From assembly GCA_964608055.1 (NCBI GenBank), contig CAZSMJ010000004.1, positions 1 through 43,455 of the forward strand: 43,455 nt of DNA. Reading direction: 5' to 3'. Shown in pieces: positions 1 through 8,303 of this stretch. The notes beneath the pieces were generated by a model. It was not told the origin of the DNA. It saw only the letters and a list, made by a program, of their open reading frames with translations, and ran no database searches. Made by a program: the position numbers and the translations under genes. The stretch is from JALYNX01 sp964608055. Lineage in GTDB: Bacteria > Actinomycetota > Acidimicrobiia > Spongiisociales > ZC4RG35. How positions within the stretch are numbered: position 1 is the stretch's first letter; each line of letters begins with the position of its first letter.

Positions 1-508
1 CGAGAGACGTGCTCTCGCTTTGGTGGCGATCTGCCAGGACTCGCTCTACAACACCGACACGCCCCAGAGTTCGCCACCAGTCGAGGTGACAGTGACGGTC
101 GATGCCCGAACTGGTGCCGCCAATGGTGATGAGACCGGGGTCGCGGTTCTCGCCGGGCCCCGCATCGGCCCGCGGGCTCTCCATGAGATCTTCTGCAACG
201 GCATCGTCGAGGTTGTGGGCATCGCCGAGGACGGCACTCCACTCAGCCTGGGACGGAGATCGCGCACTGTCAGAGGGAGGCTGCGACGTTTCGTCCTGGC
301 CCGAGATATGGGTTGCACGGCCGAGGGCTGCTCATCTCGATACCGGCTCGAAGTCCACCACTGCAGGCTCTGGTCTCACGGCGGCGCCACCGATGCCGAC
401 AGTCTGGTCACGCTGTGTTGGTTCCATCATCATGTAGCTGTGCATCGAGAGGGCCTCGAGCTCATTCGAATCGGCCAGTCGCGGGTCAGGTTGAAACGAC
501 CTAGCTAG
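1..508 (+). CDS. HNH endonuclease-domain protein, DUF222/13E12-like (5' truncated)
   Basis: The frame is open back to the window edge, so the true start lies upstream. The visible part is the C-terminal half of an actinobacterial DUF222/REP13E12-type HNH protein. It has a CTAEGC cysteine pair, then LEVHH, W..GG.TD and LC..HH..VH, which together form the zinc-stabilised HNH nuclease fold. Such proteins occur in many copies in actinobacteria and are thought to be nucleases or domesticated mobile-element proteins; their physiological role is unknown. The 3' end overlaps the convergent MmcQ-family gene by 8 bases. Confidence 0.85.
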   Translation, partial: ERRALALVAICQDSLYNTDTPQSSPPVEVTVTVDARTGAANGDETGVAVLAGPRIGPRALHEIFCNGIVEVVGIAEDGTPLSLGRRSRTVRGRLRRFVLARDMGCTAEGCSSRYRLEVHHCRLWSHGGATDADSLVTLCWFHHHVAVHREGLELIRIGQSRVRLKRPS

Positions 509-926
509 GGGTGGGTTCTTCTCCGCCACCCCGGCCGCTACCCGAGTTCTCCAGGTATTCCTTGGCAAGTCGCTTCGGGGCGCGGTCGAGCCAAGCTTCG
601 ATCATGATTTCTTCGAGCTCATCGACCGAGATCTCCTCGAGACGGATGAGGATTGATGGATACCCGTCGAAATGCGGCGTTGTGAAATACACGCCGGGAT
701 CATCCGTCAGCAACGCTTCCTTTGCACCGAGATCAGGAACCCGGGCAGCCAGGATCGGCCCATCCGGGGCCTCGTCGCCCAACGCCTGGTAGTCCGCGCG
801 TCGTAAAGGCCTTTCCCAGACGAACAACTTGTCCTTGACCTTCCAGTGACTGGCATCTGGCGATGGGTGCTCAGCCGTCCCGGGAAGCTCCAAGGCGATC
901 CTGCGCACATCCTCCCAACTGGCCAA
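501..926 (-). CDS. MmcQ/YjbR family protein
   Basis: 141 residues. The opening MASWEDVRRIALELPGTAEHPSPDASHWKVKDKLFVW pattern (W..VR..A..LP.T.E..., followed by F.V..K.F.W) and the later YFTTPHFDGYPSILIRL segment are typical of the MmcQ/YjbR (DUF419) fold, a CyaY-like small domain often described as a DNA-binding double-wing protein. Its biological role is not established. The C-terminus is a low-complexity Gly/Glu-rich tail. The gene lies 1 base downstream of the DUF2237 gene on the same strand, so the two are probably cotranscribed. Confidence 0.8.
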   Translation of the reverse strand: MASWEDVRRIALELPGTAEHPSPDASHWKVKDKLFVWERPLRRADYQALGDEAPDGPILAARVPDLGAKEALLTDDPGVYFTTPHFDGYPSILIRLEEISVDELEEIMIEAWLDRAPKRLAKEYLENSGSGRGGGEEPTPS

Positions 927-927
927 T

Positions 928-1320
928 TCAGCCCTCGAGGATCCCGGGATCGGCTGGGACGTCCACGGAGTGCTGCCTTAGGACCTCTAGTGGGATGAGC
1001 TCAAGCGCCCGTTCATGAGTCGAAGCCATGATCACCGGGGCCGCCACCCCGTCGTGATGAGCCCGCAGCCAGTTCGCCGCGGTCACACACCATCGGTCGC
1101 CGGGCATCAATCCGGGGAACTGATACCCGGGCATCGGGGTGCTGAGGTCGTTGCCGATGCTGTGTTGATGATCGAGGAACTCTGAGGTCACCACGGCGCA
1201 AATGGTGTGACTGCCGAAGTCCTCCGGACCGGTGGCGCAGGACCCGTCCCGATAAAAGCCGGTGAGCGGATCGATGCCGCAGGGCTCCAGGTCGCCCCCC
1301 AGTACGTTTCGATCACTCAC
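928..1320 (-). CDS. DUF2237 family protein
   Basis: 130 residues from a GTG start (MSDRNVLGG). It carries the DUF2237 signature: NVLG..LEPC..DP.TGFYRDG.C.TG, then HT.CAVVT.EFL, GNDLSTP, FPGL.PGDRWC and A.VI.A.HE.AL. The conserved cysteines and the PGDRWC block suggest a small globular protein, possibly metal- or thiol-dependent, but no activity is known for the family. It is followed at once by the MmcQ-family gene, and the adh gene ends about 40 bases upstream of it on the same strand. Confidence 0.85.
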   Translation of the reverse strand: MSDRNVLGGDLEPCGIDPLTGFYRDGSCATGPEDFGSHTICAVVTSEFLDHQHSIGNDLSTPMPGYQFPGLMPGDRWCVTAANWLRAHHDGVAAPVIMASTHERALELIPLEVLRQHSVDVPADPGILEG

Positions 1321-1358
1321 CGGCTTCAGTATCGCGTTGTGGGGCCTGCGCTGGGTCC

Positions 1359-2399
1359 TTATCTGGTCAGCACGACCTTGAGAGCACCGGTCTCACTGGC
1401 CCGGCCGAAGACGTCGTAGGCCTCTTCGAACTGCTCCATGTTGAACGTGTGCGTCACCAGAGGAGCCGGGTTGATCATCCCGCTCTGAATCAGACGGATC
1501 AGGGTCGGCGTGGAGTAGGTGTCCACCAGCCCGGTGGTGATGGTCACGTTCTTGATCCACAACTCTTCGAGGTGCAATGTGACCGGCTCGCCGTGGACCC
1601 CAATGTTGGCGACCCTGCCCCCAGGGCGAACCAGGGCAGCCGCCATCTCGAACGTGGCGGGCACGCCCACCGCTTCCACCGACACATCGGCGCCGAGGCC
1701 GTCGGTCATCTCCTTGACGATCTTGACCGCGTCCTCGCGTCCGTTGTTGATCGTGATGTCCGCTCCGAACTGCTTGGCGGCCTCGAGTCGGCTGTCGGCC
1801 AGGTCGATCGCGATGATGTGGCTGGGGCTGTAGAGCTTGGCTCCCAGGATGGCGGCGAGCCCGATGGGCCCTGCACCGACCACTGCGACCACATCGCCAG
1901 GTTCGACTTTGCCATTCAGCACGCCCACCTCGTATCCGGTGGGGAGAATGTCGGCCATCATCAGGATGTGCTCATCGCTGACGCCGGCGGGCACCGGGTA
2001 GGTGGAGGTGTCGGCAAACGGGACCCTCACGTATTCGGCTTGGGTGCCGTCGATCTTGTGCCCGAGGATCCACCCTCCGCCGCCGAGGCACTGCCCATAC
2101 CGGCCTTCGCGGCAGTAGCGGCAGGACCCGCAAGCGGTGATGCATGAAATCAGGATCCGGTCTCCTGCTTTCACAGTTTTGACTCCGGTACCCACCTCTT
2201 CGACCGTCCCTACCGCTTCGTGGCCGAGGATGCGGCCGTCGGTGACGGCGGGAACGTCGCCTTTGAGAATGTGGAGGTCGGTGCCACAGATGGTTGCCGC
2301 GTCGACTCGGACGATGGCGTCGGTGTCTTCGATGATGACCGGTTTTGCCACTTCCTCCCAGGACTTCTTGGTGGGACCGTGGTAGACGATGGCCTTCAT
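1359..2399 (-). CDS. Zinc-dependent alcohol dehydrogenase, MDR superfamily
   Basis: 346 residues. I chose the ATG at 2399 (MKAIVYHGP) because AAGGAGG sits just upstream on the minus strand; the frame is open for 13 further codons. The N-terminal GroES-like domain has the catalytic-zinc motifs CGTDLHILKGD and GHEAVGTVEEVG. A structural-zinc cluster follows (CGSCRYCREGRYGQC). The Rossmann domain has GAGPIGLAAI and then IAIDLADSR, where the aspartate suggests NAD(H). It is predicted to oxidise alcohols or reduce aldehydes in the cytosol. The true substrate cannot be read from the sequence; relatives include threonine- and sorbitol-type dehydrogenases. Confidence 0.9.
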   Translation of the reverse strand: MKAIVYHGPTKKSWEEVAKPVIIEDTDAIVRVDAATICGTDLHILKGDVPAVTDGRILGHEAVGTVEEVGTGVKTVKAGDRILISCITACGSCRYCREGRYGQCLGGGGWILGHKIDGTQAEYVRVPFADTSTYPVPAGVSDEHILMMADILPTGYEVGVLNGKVEPGDVVAVVGAGPIGLAAILGAKLYSPSHIIAIDLADSRLEAAKQFGADITINNGREDAVKIVKEMTDGLGADVSVEAVGVPATFEMAAALVRPGGRVANIGVHGEPVTLHLEELWIKNVTITTGLVDTYSTPTLIRLIQSGMINPAPLVTHTFNMEQFEEAYDVFGRASETGALKVVLTR

Positions 2400-2496
2400 G
2401 ATTGCCTCCTTCGAAAGGCTGGCTGTTGCAAGTACCACGACCGTACGTGCCGAACGGGAGACGCTTGTAGGGCCGAACGTCCCGATCCTGGGTTAT

Positions 2497-3096
2497 TCAG
2501 CCCCTACAGGCGAAGGTGTCCCAGCCGCCACCGTCATACACGGCCCATGCCGCCGCCGCAGTTGATGCAACGGGATCGGTGGGTTGTGCCCCAGGGAACC
2601 CGGCCTCCGAGGCTCGTTCCTCCCAATATTGGGGCAAATGTTGGAAAAGCCCGACGGCCCCGGTCCGCAGATTTGTCGAGTTGGGGTCGAATCTCGACTC
2701 ACACCACGCCACTCGCACCGCCTTGTTGACATCCTCGGCGGCGAAATAGCGGGAAACCAGGGCCCGGACCTGAACTTGGGACAGCCACCCAGATGTCTCA
2801 GAGACCATGGACCCTGTTGACGGCTCTGCCGTAGAGGAATCGCTCAGGTCTGAAGCCTGCTCCGCGTCTTCGGCCTCGGACTGGGCGGTCGCCGAGAGCT
2901 CGGCGGGCTCACCGGCGAGGAGTGCGAAAGTGAGCCCTGCATAAGCCCCGGTGGTGTGACCCAAGCTGGCGGCGGCAGCCTCGGTCTCGAGTTCGTCGAC
3001 GGTCGGATCAGGAGTGTCGAACGCGGCAAAGCCAGCCATCGCCAAAAGGGCCACCGCCGCCCACCCGGCCACGAAAGACAGGCGTCTCAAACGCAT
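2497..3096 (-). CDS. Secreted/anchored lysozyme-like transglycosylase-fold protein
   Basis: 199 residues from the ATG at 3096 (MRLRRLSF), which directly precedes a hydrophobic segment at residues 6-26 (signal peptide or membrane anchor). The frame stays open upstream but there runs antisense-like through the neighbouring gene's end. Residues 30-105 are an acidic, Ser/Ala-rich linker. Residues 107-199 resemble a compact SLT/lysozyme-like domain: VAWCESRFDP with Glu133 as candidate catalytic acid, then GAVGLFQHLPQYW and a C-terminal YDGGGWDTFAC. It is probably a wall hydrolase or resuscitation-type muralytic protein acting outside the membrane. Substrate specificity is unknown. Confidence 0.7.
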   Translation of the reverse strand: MRLRRLSFVAGWAAVALLAMAGFAAFDTPDPTVDELETEAAAASLGHTTGAYAGLTFALLAGEPAELSATAQSEAEDAEQASDLSDSSTAEPSTGSMVSETSGWLSQVQVRALVSRYFAAEDVNKAVRVAWCESRFDPNSTNLRTGAVGLFQHLPQYWEERASEAGFPGAQPTDPVASTAAAAWAVYDGGGWDTFACRG

Positions 3097-3184
3097 ATGA
3101 AGTGACTCCGCCAGCGGCTTCGAATGCCGCCCAATGAAAGGCAACCCTACCCAGTTGTGGATAAGTGCGACAACTCGGATTTGG

Positions 3185-4285
3185 TCAGTTTTCGGCATTT
3201 TCCAAGGCCGCGAAAACCATCGACCAGTGTTCTCGCGTCGGATCCAGCAAATCGAAATGACCGAGAGTGGGAAAGACCTCGAGGCGTGCAGTGTCGGCGA
3301 GGCGGGTGCTCTGAGAAACGGGCACCAGCTCGTCGTCCTCGCCATGCACCAGAAGCGTCGATGGCGGGGCCTCGAGAGTCGGGGGTGCTCCCGAAACAAG
3401 GAGCCGTTTCGCCTCGCTGCTGCCCGGGCCATCGGACGCAGCCAGCGCAGCGAGGTCGGTGACCGCGGCGAGACCGACCTTGAGCCCGACCGTCTCGGTG
3501 GGTGGCCGATTGGCGGCCCACAGCGCGAGATGACCGCCTGCCGAGTGCCCGATCACCGCCGGAGCGACCGTATCCACCTCGGGCGCCTTGCGGATGTAGT
3601 CGACGGCGAGCCTCACGTCTTGCCCCGACCCCGGCCAGCCGCCGCCTCCTCCCAGACGCCGATACTCGATGTTCCAGGTGGCCCAACCTCGCTTGGTCAG
3701 GTCGACAGCCAGCGTCTCCATGGAATCCCTCTCGTACTGCTGCCGCCAGAACCCGCCATGGACCAGGACCGCCAACCCTCGGATCCCCGACGAGGCGAGG
3801 CGGAGATCGCCGACATTGTCAGGGTGGGGCCCGTAGCGAAGCGTCTCGAAGGTCATCGTCGCCCGATTCACCAGATGTCGGATGGCATCCCGATACCCAC
3901 CGGTGCCACGTCCATAGATGGTGCGCACGCAGGCCGGCGCCACGAGTGAGACCGCTCGCCAGGATTCCCTTTCCATGACATTCGAGATGTGCACCTCGAC
4001 CGCGGGGGTGGCAACGGAGTGAAGGGCGTCGCCGAGTGCCCGGGAGGTGTGGGTGAGGGCACCCGCGTTGATGATGATCCCGTCAGCTCCGGCCGCCTGG
4101 TGAATGGCCTCCACTAGTTCACCTTCGTGGTTCGACTGGAGGAAGGAGGCCTCCACGCCGAGAGAACCTGCCCATTCTGAGATCTGGCGCTCCAAGTCCT
4201 CGAGCGTGGTCGACCCGTAGACCTCAGGCTCACGGCTCCCCAGCAGGTTCAGATTGGGGCCGTTGAGGACGACGACTCGCATCAT
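3185..4285 (-). CDS. aroQ: Fusion: type II 3-dehydroquinate dehydratase + alpha/beta hydrolase
   Basis: 366 residues. Residues 1-142 are a type II dehydroquinase, which converts 3-dehydroquinate to 3-dehydroshikimate in the shikimate pathway. It has NGPNLNLLGSREPEVYG with Arg18 and Tyr23, INAGALTHTS with Asn73, and VEVHISN with His99. The sequence then continues in frame into an alpha/beta hydrolase: HGGFW at 176-180 (the oxyanion-hole motif typical of kynurenine formamidases), GHSAG with Ser248, HGEDDE with Asp317/318, and LGHFD with His343. All triad residues are present, so both halves look active. AroQ is normally about 145 residues and stands alone. The ATG overlaps the stop of the lipoyl-ligase-family gene as ATGA, which suggests translational coupling. 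Confidence 0.88.
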   Translation of the reverse strand: MMRVVVLNGPNLNLLGSREPEVYGSTTLEDLERQISEWAGSLGVEASFLQSNHEGELVEAIHQAAGADGIIINAGALTHTSRALGDALHSVATPAVEVHISNVMERESWRAVSLVAPACVRTIYGRGTGGYRDAIRHLVNRATMTFETLRYGPHPDNVGDLRLASSGIRGLAVLVHGGFWRQQYERDSMETLAVDLTKRGWATWNIEYRRLGGGGGWPGSGQDVRLAVDYIRKAPEVDTVAPAVIGHSAGGHLALWAANRPPTETVGLKVGLAAVTDLAALAASDGPGSSEAKRLLVSGAPPTLEAPPSTLLVHGEDDELVPVSQSTRLADTARLEVFPTLGHFDLLDPTREHWSMVFAALENAEN

Positions 4286-5037
4286 GCGACCATGGGCAGG
4301 TGTTCGGGGATGAGGCTGCGAGCTTCATCGACCACGGTTGGCGGCAATCGCCCAGGCTCGAGGTCGTAGACCCCAGACATGATCTTCACGATCGCCTTGA
4401 TCACCTTGGAGTTGTCGAGGCCAGGGGATCGGTCGGCGAGGGCCCCCGAAGTCCTCGGGTCCCAATCGAGGTGAAGCGCGCGATTCACCGGGATAAGCAC
4501 ATCACGGATGCTCTCCCCGTCGTCGACGACTACGACGCCACCGATGTGGGCGGCGCCCCGAACCAGGCGTTGTCCGACACCCATCACCTTTACCCGGCCG
4601 CCTACGTTCACCGACCACGAGCCGGGGCAGTATTCGCCGGGCACCTCACCGATTCGGGCATCGATGCCGAGTGTCTGAAACGCCTTCACCATGACGGTGG
4701 AGATCATCTCGAATCGGTGGCGAATGCCGGTGCGGGGATCCTGGTCGGGCAGTGCGATCGAGAATGCAAGCGTGGAGCCGTGGAACACTGCGGCCCGCCC
4801 CCCGGCAAGTCGCTCGACCGCGGCAAACTCGTGGGCGTGGGCCGCCCTGACCGCCAGGCGATATCCCGGCTGGACCCGATCGGCGCGGCCGAAGGCGACC
4901 ACCCGTCCCGGGACGTGAAGACGGAACACGCCGCCGATTTCGCCACGAGCCACGGCAGACAATGTCGCATGGCTGACCGCCACATCCATGGCCGGATGGT
5001 TCGGATACGAGTCCTCGACCAGCAGCAGTTCTTGCAC
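4282..5037 (-). CDS. Lipoate-protein ligase A / LipM-type octanoyltransferase family protein
   Basis: About 251 residues from a GTG at 5037 (VQELLLVEDSY). The frame is open to 5139, and no clear Shine-Dalgarno sequence fixes the start. The BPL/LPL catalytic fold is visible: RLAGGRAAVFHGSTLAFSIALP matches the R..GG..V.H......S motif of lipoyl ligases, and VGGRVKVMGVGQRL supplies the usual Lys in the G-K-G-Q region. A Cys in GEYCPGSW lies where LipM-type octanoyltransferases have their nucleophile, so transferase and ligase are both possible. The product would attach octanoyl or lipoyl groups to carrier lysines, for example on the E2 of the pyruvate dehydrogenase complex whose E1 alpha is encoded at the end of this window. 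Confidence 0.75.
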   Translation of the reverse strand: MQELLLVEDSYPNHPAMDVAVSHATLSAVARGEIGGVFRLHVPGRVVAFGRADRVQPGYRLAVRAAHAHEFAAVERLAGGRAAVFHGSTLAFSIALPDQDPRTGIRHRFEMISTVMVKAFQTLGIDARIGEVPGEYCPGSWSVNVGGRVKVMGVGQRLVRGAAHIGGVVVVDDGESIRDVLIPVNRALHLDWDPRTSGALADRSPGLDNSKVIKAIVKIMSGVYDLEPGRLPPTVVDEARSLIPEHLPMVA

Positions 5038-5154
5038 ACCCAGGAGGATAAGGAGTCGACTGTTACCGTTTGAGTAACCGCGCCGTATCGGGAACGTCGA
5101 AGGCCGGTTCACCCGTTGATTCTGCGGGTGACGGGGCAATCGAAAGGAGGGTGC

Positions 5155-5916
5155 GTGCGAAAGGCGTCTCGTGTGACTGCGTTGCTCGCAGCGGCCACGA
5201 TGCTGCTCGCGTGCGGGGAAGCCCCCTTTGCCGCCTTGGGTCGTCGCAGCTCCGAATGGATTTCCGAGCCCACGATCATCACCACCACCACTGTGCCGAT
5301 CACGGTTCCATCGGTGGTCGGCTCGGACATCCTGAAATGGTTCAACGACACCATTGTCACCACGGCCCCACTCGACGATCCGGTCGCCGTGGAAGACGAG
5401 ATATTCGATCGCCGGGCGGGCGACCTCTTCATACAGGCCAGCCGCGCCGAGGTCATCTCCCTGTTGCCGGAGCTCAGATTTCCCGCCACCGCGCCATTTC
5501 TCGCGGAATACGTGACCTCACAGGTGGTCTTCGACAACAACGGGGAGCTGTCACACGATCCCGTCGCCACCTTCGGCATCTGGTCTTCGGAGCCATACAC
5601 CCGGTCCCGCACAGTGGCGCAGATGGCGGTGCTGGAGGTGGCTTCCGACCCCGAGGCCTCGGCGGCCCTCGAGCAGCCCGATGCCGATCTCTCTTGCGCC
5701 CGCTTTGCTGATCGCACGACTTTGGTCTGTGAGAGCTTCTCTATCGAAGGCAGGCCGTTCTGGTCTCTCACCGCGGACAACGGAACGACGCTGGTGTGGT
5801 TCGAAGGCATCTATCGGTACGAGCTTTTCGGCCGGACGTTCGTCCCGATGTCCACGCTGCAGGAGATGGCGGTCGCCTCCATCCTTCTCGCCGAGCTAAG
5901 GCCACTCTCGGGATAA
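5155..5916 (+). CDS. Predicted lipoprotein of unknown function
   Basis: 253 residues from a GTG at 5155, preceded by AAAGGAGG at 5143-5150. The N-terminus is a lipoprotein signal: basic VRKASR, a hydrophobic stretch and the lipobox LLAC with Cys20. A Thr-rich segment (TIITTTTVP) follows, as in many actinobacterial lipoprotein linkers, then about 200 residues of mixed globular sequence. Two further cysteines (in DLSCARF and TLVCESF) may form a disulphide. I do not recognise a family. It lies 31 bases upstream of the ABC exporter in the same direction, so it may be an accessory of that transporter, but this is inferred from position only. Confidence 0.75.
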   Translation: MRKASRVTALLAAATMLLACGEAPFAALGRRSSEWISEPTIITTTTVPITVPSVVGSDILKWFNDTIVTTAPLDDPVAVEDEIFDRRAGDLFIQASRAEVISLLPELRFPATAPFLAEYVTSQVVFDNNGELSHDPVATFGIWSSEPYTRSRTVAQMAVLEVASDPEASAALEQPDADLSCARFADRTTLVCESFSIEGRPFWSLTADNGTTLVWFEGIYRYELFGRTFVPMSTLQEMAVASILLAELRPLSG

Positions 5917-5934
5917 CCTCGAAACTCCTGACCC

Positions 5935-5950
5935 AGGAGGGCGCAGCATC
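5935..5950 (+). promoter_or_regulatory. Shine-Dalgarno sequence with ATC initiation codon
   Basis: AGGAGG occupies 5935-5940 and is followed after 7 bases by ATC at 5948. The exporter frame is open from just after a TAA near 5895, and there is no ATG, GTG or TTG in that frame before 6128. The ribosome binding site therefore points to ATC as the start. Confidence 0.6.
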
Positions 5951-7840
5951 TTTCATTCCGGTGGCTGGTGGAGCTATCTGCAATATGACGAGGAGCAGGA
6001 CCGTCCCAATATCGATCGGGACCTGCTGCGTCGTGTCTGGACCTATGGGCGTCCCTACCTGCGCGGTCTCATCGGGATCCTGGTCACCATTTTCATCATC
6101 TCCGGTCTTGGGGTCGTCCCGGCCAACTTGATCAGGCTTCTGCTCGACGAGGCCTTACCCAACAAGGACGTCCGTCAATTGACCATCCTCGGTTTGGGGA
6201 TGATCTCGGTCCCCCTGGTCAGTGCCTTGGTGGGAGTGGCCCAGCGCTGGTGGTCGTCACGGGTCGGGGAGGGGATCATCTTCGATCTGAGACGGGAACT
6301 GTTCGCCCATCTGCAGCGGATGTCGCTTCGGTTCTTCACCGCGACCCGCACCGGCGAGTTGATGAACCGGCTCAACAATGATGTAGTCGGTTCCCAACAG
6401 GCGATCACCGGGACTCTGGTGACGATCCTTTCCAACGTGGTCTCTGTGGTCTTCATCCTGGTGGTGATGCTCTTGGCAGAGTGGCGATTGACTTTGCTCG
6501 CGGTGGCGGCCCTCCCCCTCTTTGTGATCCCGGCGCGCCGGGTGGCCAAGGTCCTGCGTCGGATCACCCAACAACAGATGGAACACGAGGCCAAGATGTC
6601 GGGGATCCTCCAGGAGAGCTTCAACGTGAGCGGCGCCCTGCTCGTGCGTTTGTTCGGGCGGTGGGACGAGGAGGCGACGAGGTTCGCTGAGGAGGCGGCC
6701 AAGGTCCGGGACATCGGGGTGAGGCGAGCCATGGTGGGCCGAGGATTCTTCGCCGCGCTCGGATTGGTCTCGGCGGTGGGGACCGCGGCCGTCTTCTGGG
6801 TCGGGGGACTGATGGTGATCAACGGGGAGATCAAGGACGGCGTGCTCGTGATGTTCGCCACGCTGCTCGTTCAGCTTTACGGGCCGCTTTCGGCCATCAC
6901 CAACTCCCGGGTCGAATTCGCCTCCTCTCTGGTGTCGTTCGAGCGGGTGTTCGAGGTTCTGGATCTGGAGACCGACATCCCCGACCCGGCAGAGCCCGAG
7001 CCCCTGCTCCCGGCGACCGGTCGCGTGGAACTTCGAGATGTTTCCTTTCGCTATCAGAGCGATGGTCCGGAGGGTTTGGATGCGGTCAGGAGATTCTGGG
7101 ATCACGGTGAGGAGAGCGAACCGATTCCGGCGTCGGCCTCAACCCGGGAGTGGGCTCTCCGTGATGTCAACTTTGTCGCCGAGCCCGGGACCTTGACCGC
7201 ATTGGTCGGGCCGTCGGGTGCGGGCAAGACCACCATCTCCTATCTGGTGCCCCGGCTCTACGACGTGACCGAGGGCGCGGTCCTCATCGACGACCACGAC
7301 GTTCGAAATGTGGCCTTGCGCGAGCTCGCGGCATCGGTGGGAGTGGTCACCCAGGAGACCTATCTCTTCCACGACACGATCGCCGCCAACCTCAGGTATG
7401 CCAAGCCCCAGGCCAGTCTCGAGGAGCTGATCGAGGCCTGTCGCGCGGCCAACATCCACGACATGATCTCCAAGCTCCCGGCGGGCTACGAGACCGTGGT
7501 GGGAGAGCGCGGGTACCGCCTGTCGGGAGGGGAGAAGCAACGGATCGCGATCGCTCGGGTCCTGCTCGAGGACCCCCGGATCCTGATCCTCGACGAGGCG
7601 ACCTCGCATCTCGACTCCCGGTCCGAGGCCCTGATCCAGGAGGCACTCGAGGTGGCGATGGCGGGGAGAACCTCTCTGGTGATCGCCCACCGTCTGTCGA
7701 CAGTTCGCGCCGCTCATCAGATCCTGGTCCTCGATGATGGCGAGATCGTGGAGCGAGGGGATCACGCCACTCTGGTAGCCCTGGGTGGTCTCTACGCCTC
7801 GCTCTATCGGACCCAGTTCACCGAGCCGGCCTCTGCCTGA
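5948..7840 (+). CDS. ABC exporter, fused membrane and ATPase domains
   Basis: 630 residues if translation starts at ATC 5948, giving an N-terminus that reads (M)FHSGGWWSYLQYDEEQ; this resembles actinobacterial exporters of the type MxHGGWWSYxxYDE. The first ATG/GTG/TTG in frame, a TTG at 6128, would delete most of the first transmembrane helix. Residues about 35-330 form a six-helix ABC_membrane domain. The ATPase domain has Walker A GPSGAGKTT near residue 420, Q-loop VVTQETYLF, signature LSGGEKQR near 524, Walker B ILILDEATSHLD and H-loop IAHRLSTV. About 35 extra residues (SDGPEGLDAVRRFWDHGEE and on) are inserted between the first beta strand and Walker A. It would act as a homodimer or heterodimer half exporting an unknown lipid, drug or peptide. 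Confidence 0.88.
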   Translation: MFHSGGWWSYLQYDEEQDRPNIDRDLLRRVWTYGRPYLRGLIGILVTIFIISGLGVVPANLIRLLLDEALPNKDVRQLTILGLGMISVPLVSALVGVAQRWWSSRVGEGIIFDLRRELFAHLQRMSLRFFTATRTGELMNRLNNDVVGSQQAITGTLVTILSNVVSVVFILVVMLLAEWRLTLLAVAALPLFVIPARRVAKVLRRITQQQMEHEAKMSGILQESFNVSGALLVRLFGRWDEEATRFAEEAAKVRDIGVRRAMVGRGFFAALGLVSAVGTAAVFWVGGLMVINGEIKDGVLVMFATLLVQLYGPLSAITNSRVEFASSLVSFERVFEVLDLETDIPDPAEPEPLLPATGRVELRDVSFRYQSDGPEGLDAVRRFWDHGEESEPIPASASTREWALRDVNFVAEPGTLTALVGPSGAGKTTISYLVPRLYDVTEGAVLIDDHDVRNVALRELAASVGVVTQETYLFHDTIAANLRYAKPQASLEELIEACRAANIHDMISKLPAGYETVVGERGYRLSGGEKQRIAIARVLLEDPRILILDEATSHLDSRSEALIQEALEVAMAGRTSLVIAHRLSTVRAAHQILVLDDGEIVERGDHATLVALGGLYASLYRTQFTEPASA

Positions 7841-7841
7841 A

Positions 7842-8213
7842 TCAGGCGCCTCGGGTCAGGTTGTCGATGAGCAGTTGTTGATTGGTGGCGAGCAGCAACG
7901 TCCGGGAGTCGTGTGACAGCCAGAGACTGGGGCCGACCTTGAGCCACACCTGCTTGGGCAACGCATCGAGGTTGCGACGTTTGCGCGCCGACGGCGCCGC
8001 ATAGACGAGCACAGTGGGGGCGGGTGCCGCCAGGGCGTCGAGATGGTCCACCAGGTCGTAGCTCCCGAACAGATAGGCCATGCCCTCCGCTGGGTCGAGG
8101 GGCCCGGTGTCGGAGAACCACTCCACCCGGCCACAGTCGGCACAGGCCGTCACTGCAACCCGACCGATCCAGACCGGCTGGTGTTCGCACTGCTCGGAAC
8201 GATTCGTCTCCAT
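7842..8213 (-). CDS. Hypothetical protein with N-terminal zinc-ribbon-like motif
   Basis: 123 residues from the ATG at 8213 (METNRSEQC); a TTG at 8243 would add 10 residues. The N-terminal CEHQPVWIGRVAVTACADCG spacing (C.H and C..C) could bind zinc. The remainder is soluble, with VWLKVGPSLWLSHDSRTLLLATNQQLLIDNL near the end. I do not recognise the family. It converges on the exporter gene with 1 base between stops. A hairpin lies at 8245-8267, between this gene and the upstream universal stress protein. Confidence 0.6.
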   Translation of the reverse strand: METNRSEQCEHQPVWIGRVAVTACADCGRVEWFSDTGPLDPAEGMAYLFGSYDLVDHLDALAAPAPTVLVYAAPSARKRRNLDALPKQVWLKVGPSLWLSHDSRTLLLATNQQLLIDNLTRGA

Positions 8214-8244
8214 ATGGGAGAAGCTACGAAGCGGGTGTGACAAG

Positions 8245-8267
8245 AAATCCGGCAGAGCCGGATTTCC
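8245..8267 (-). terminator. Hairpin, likely terminator of the universal stress protein gene
   Basis: A perfect 10-base inverted repeat, GAAATCCGGC / GCCGGATTTC, with a 3-base loop. On the minus strand it is followed by TTGT. It lies 37 bases past the stop of the stress-protein gene. A second, weaker stem (ACGCAA / TTGCGT, 8274-8291) sits between that stop and this hairpin. Confidence 0.55.
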
Positions 8268-8303
8268 GCAGTACGCAATACGTTTTGCGTTCGGCCGGCC
8301 CGA

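Noticed and set aside
2497..3432. Long form of the lysozyme-like protein (311 residues)
   Set aside because: The extra N-terminal part runs through the 3' end of the AroQ fusion and is Arg/Pro-rich; a signal-anchor segment follows the ATG at 3096.
5062..5078. Inverted repeat GTTAC / GTAAC upstream of the lipoyl-ligase-family gene as an operator
   Set aside because: Five-base arms are too short to separate from chance in this window.
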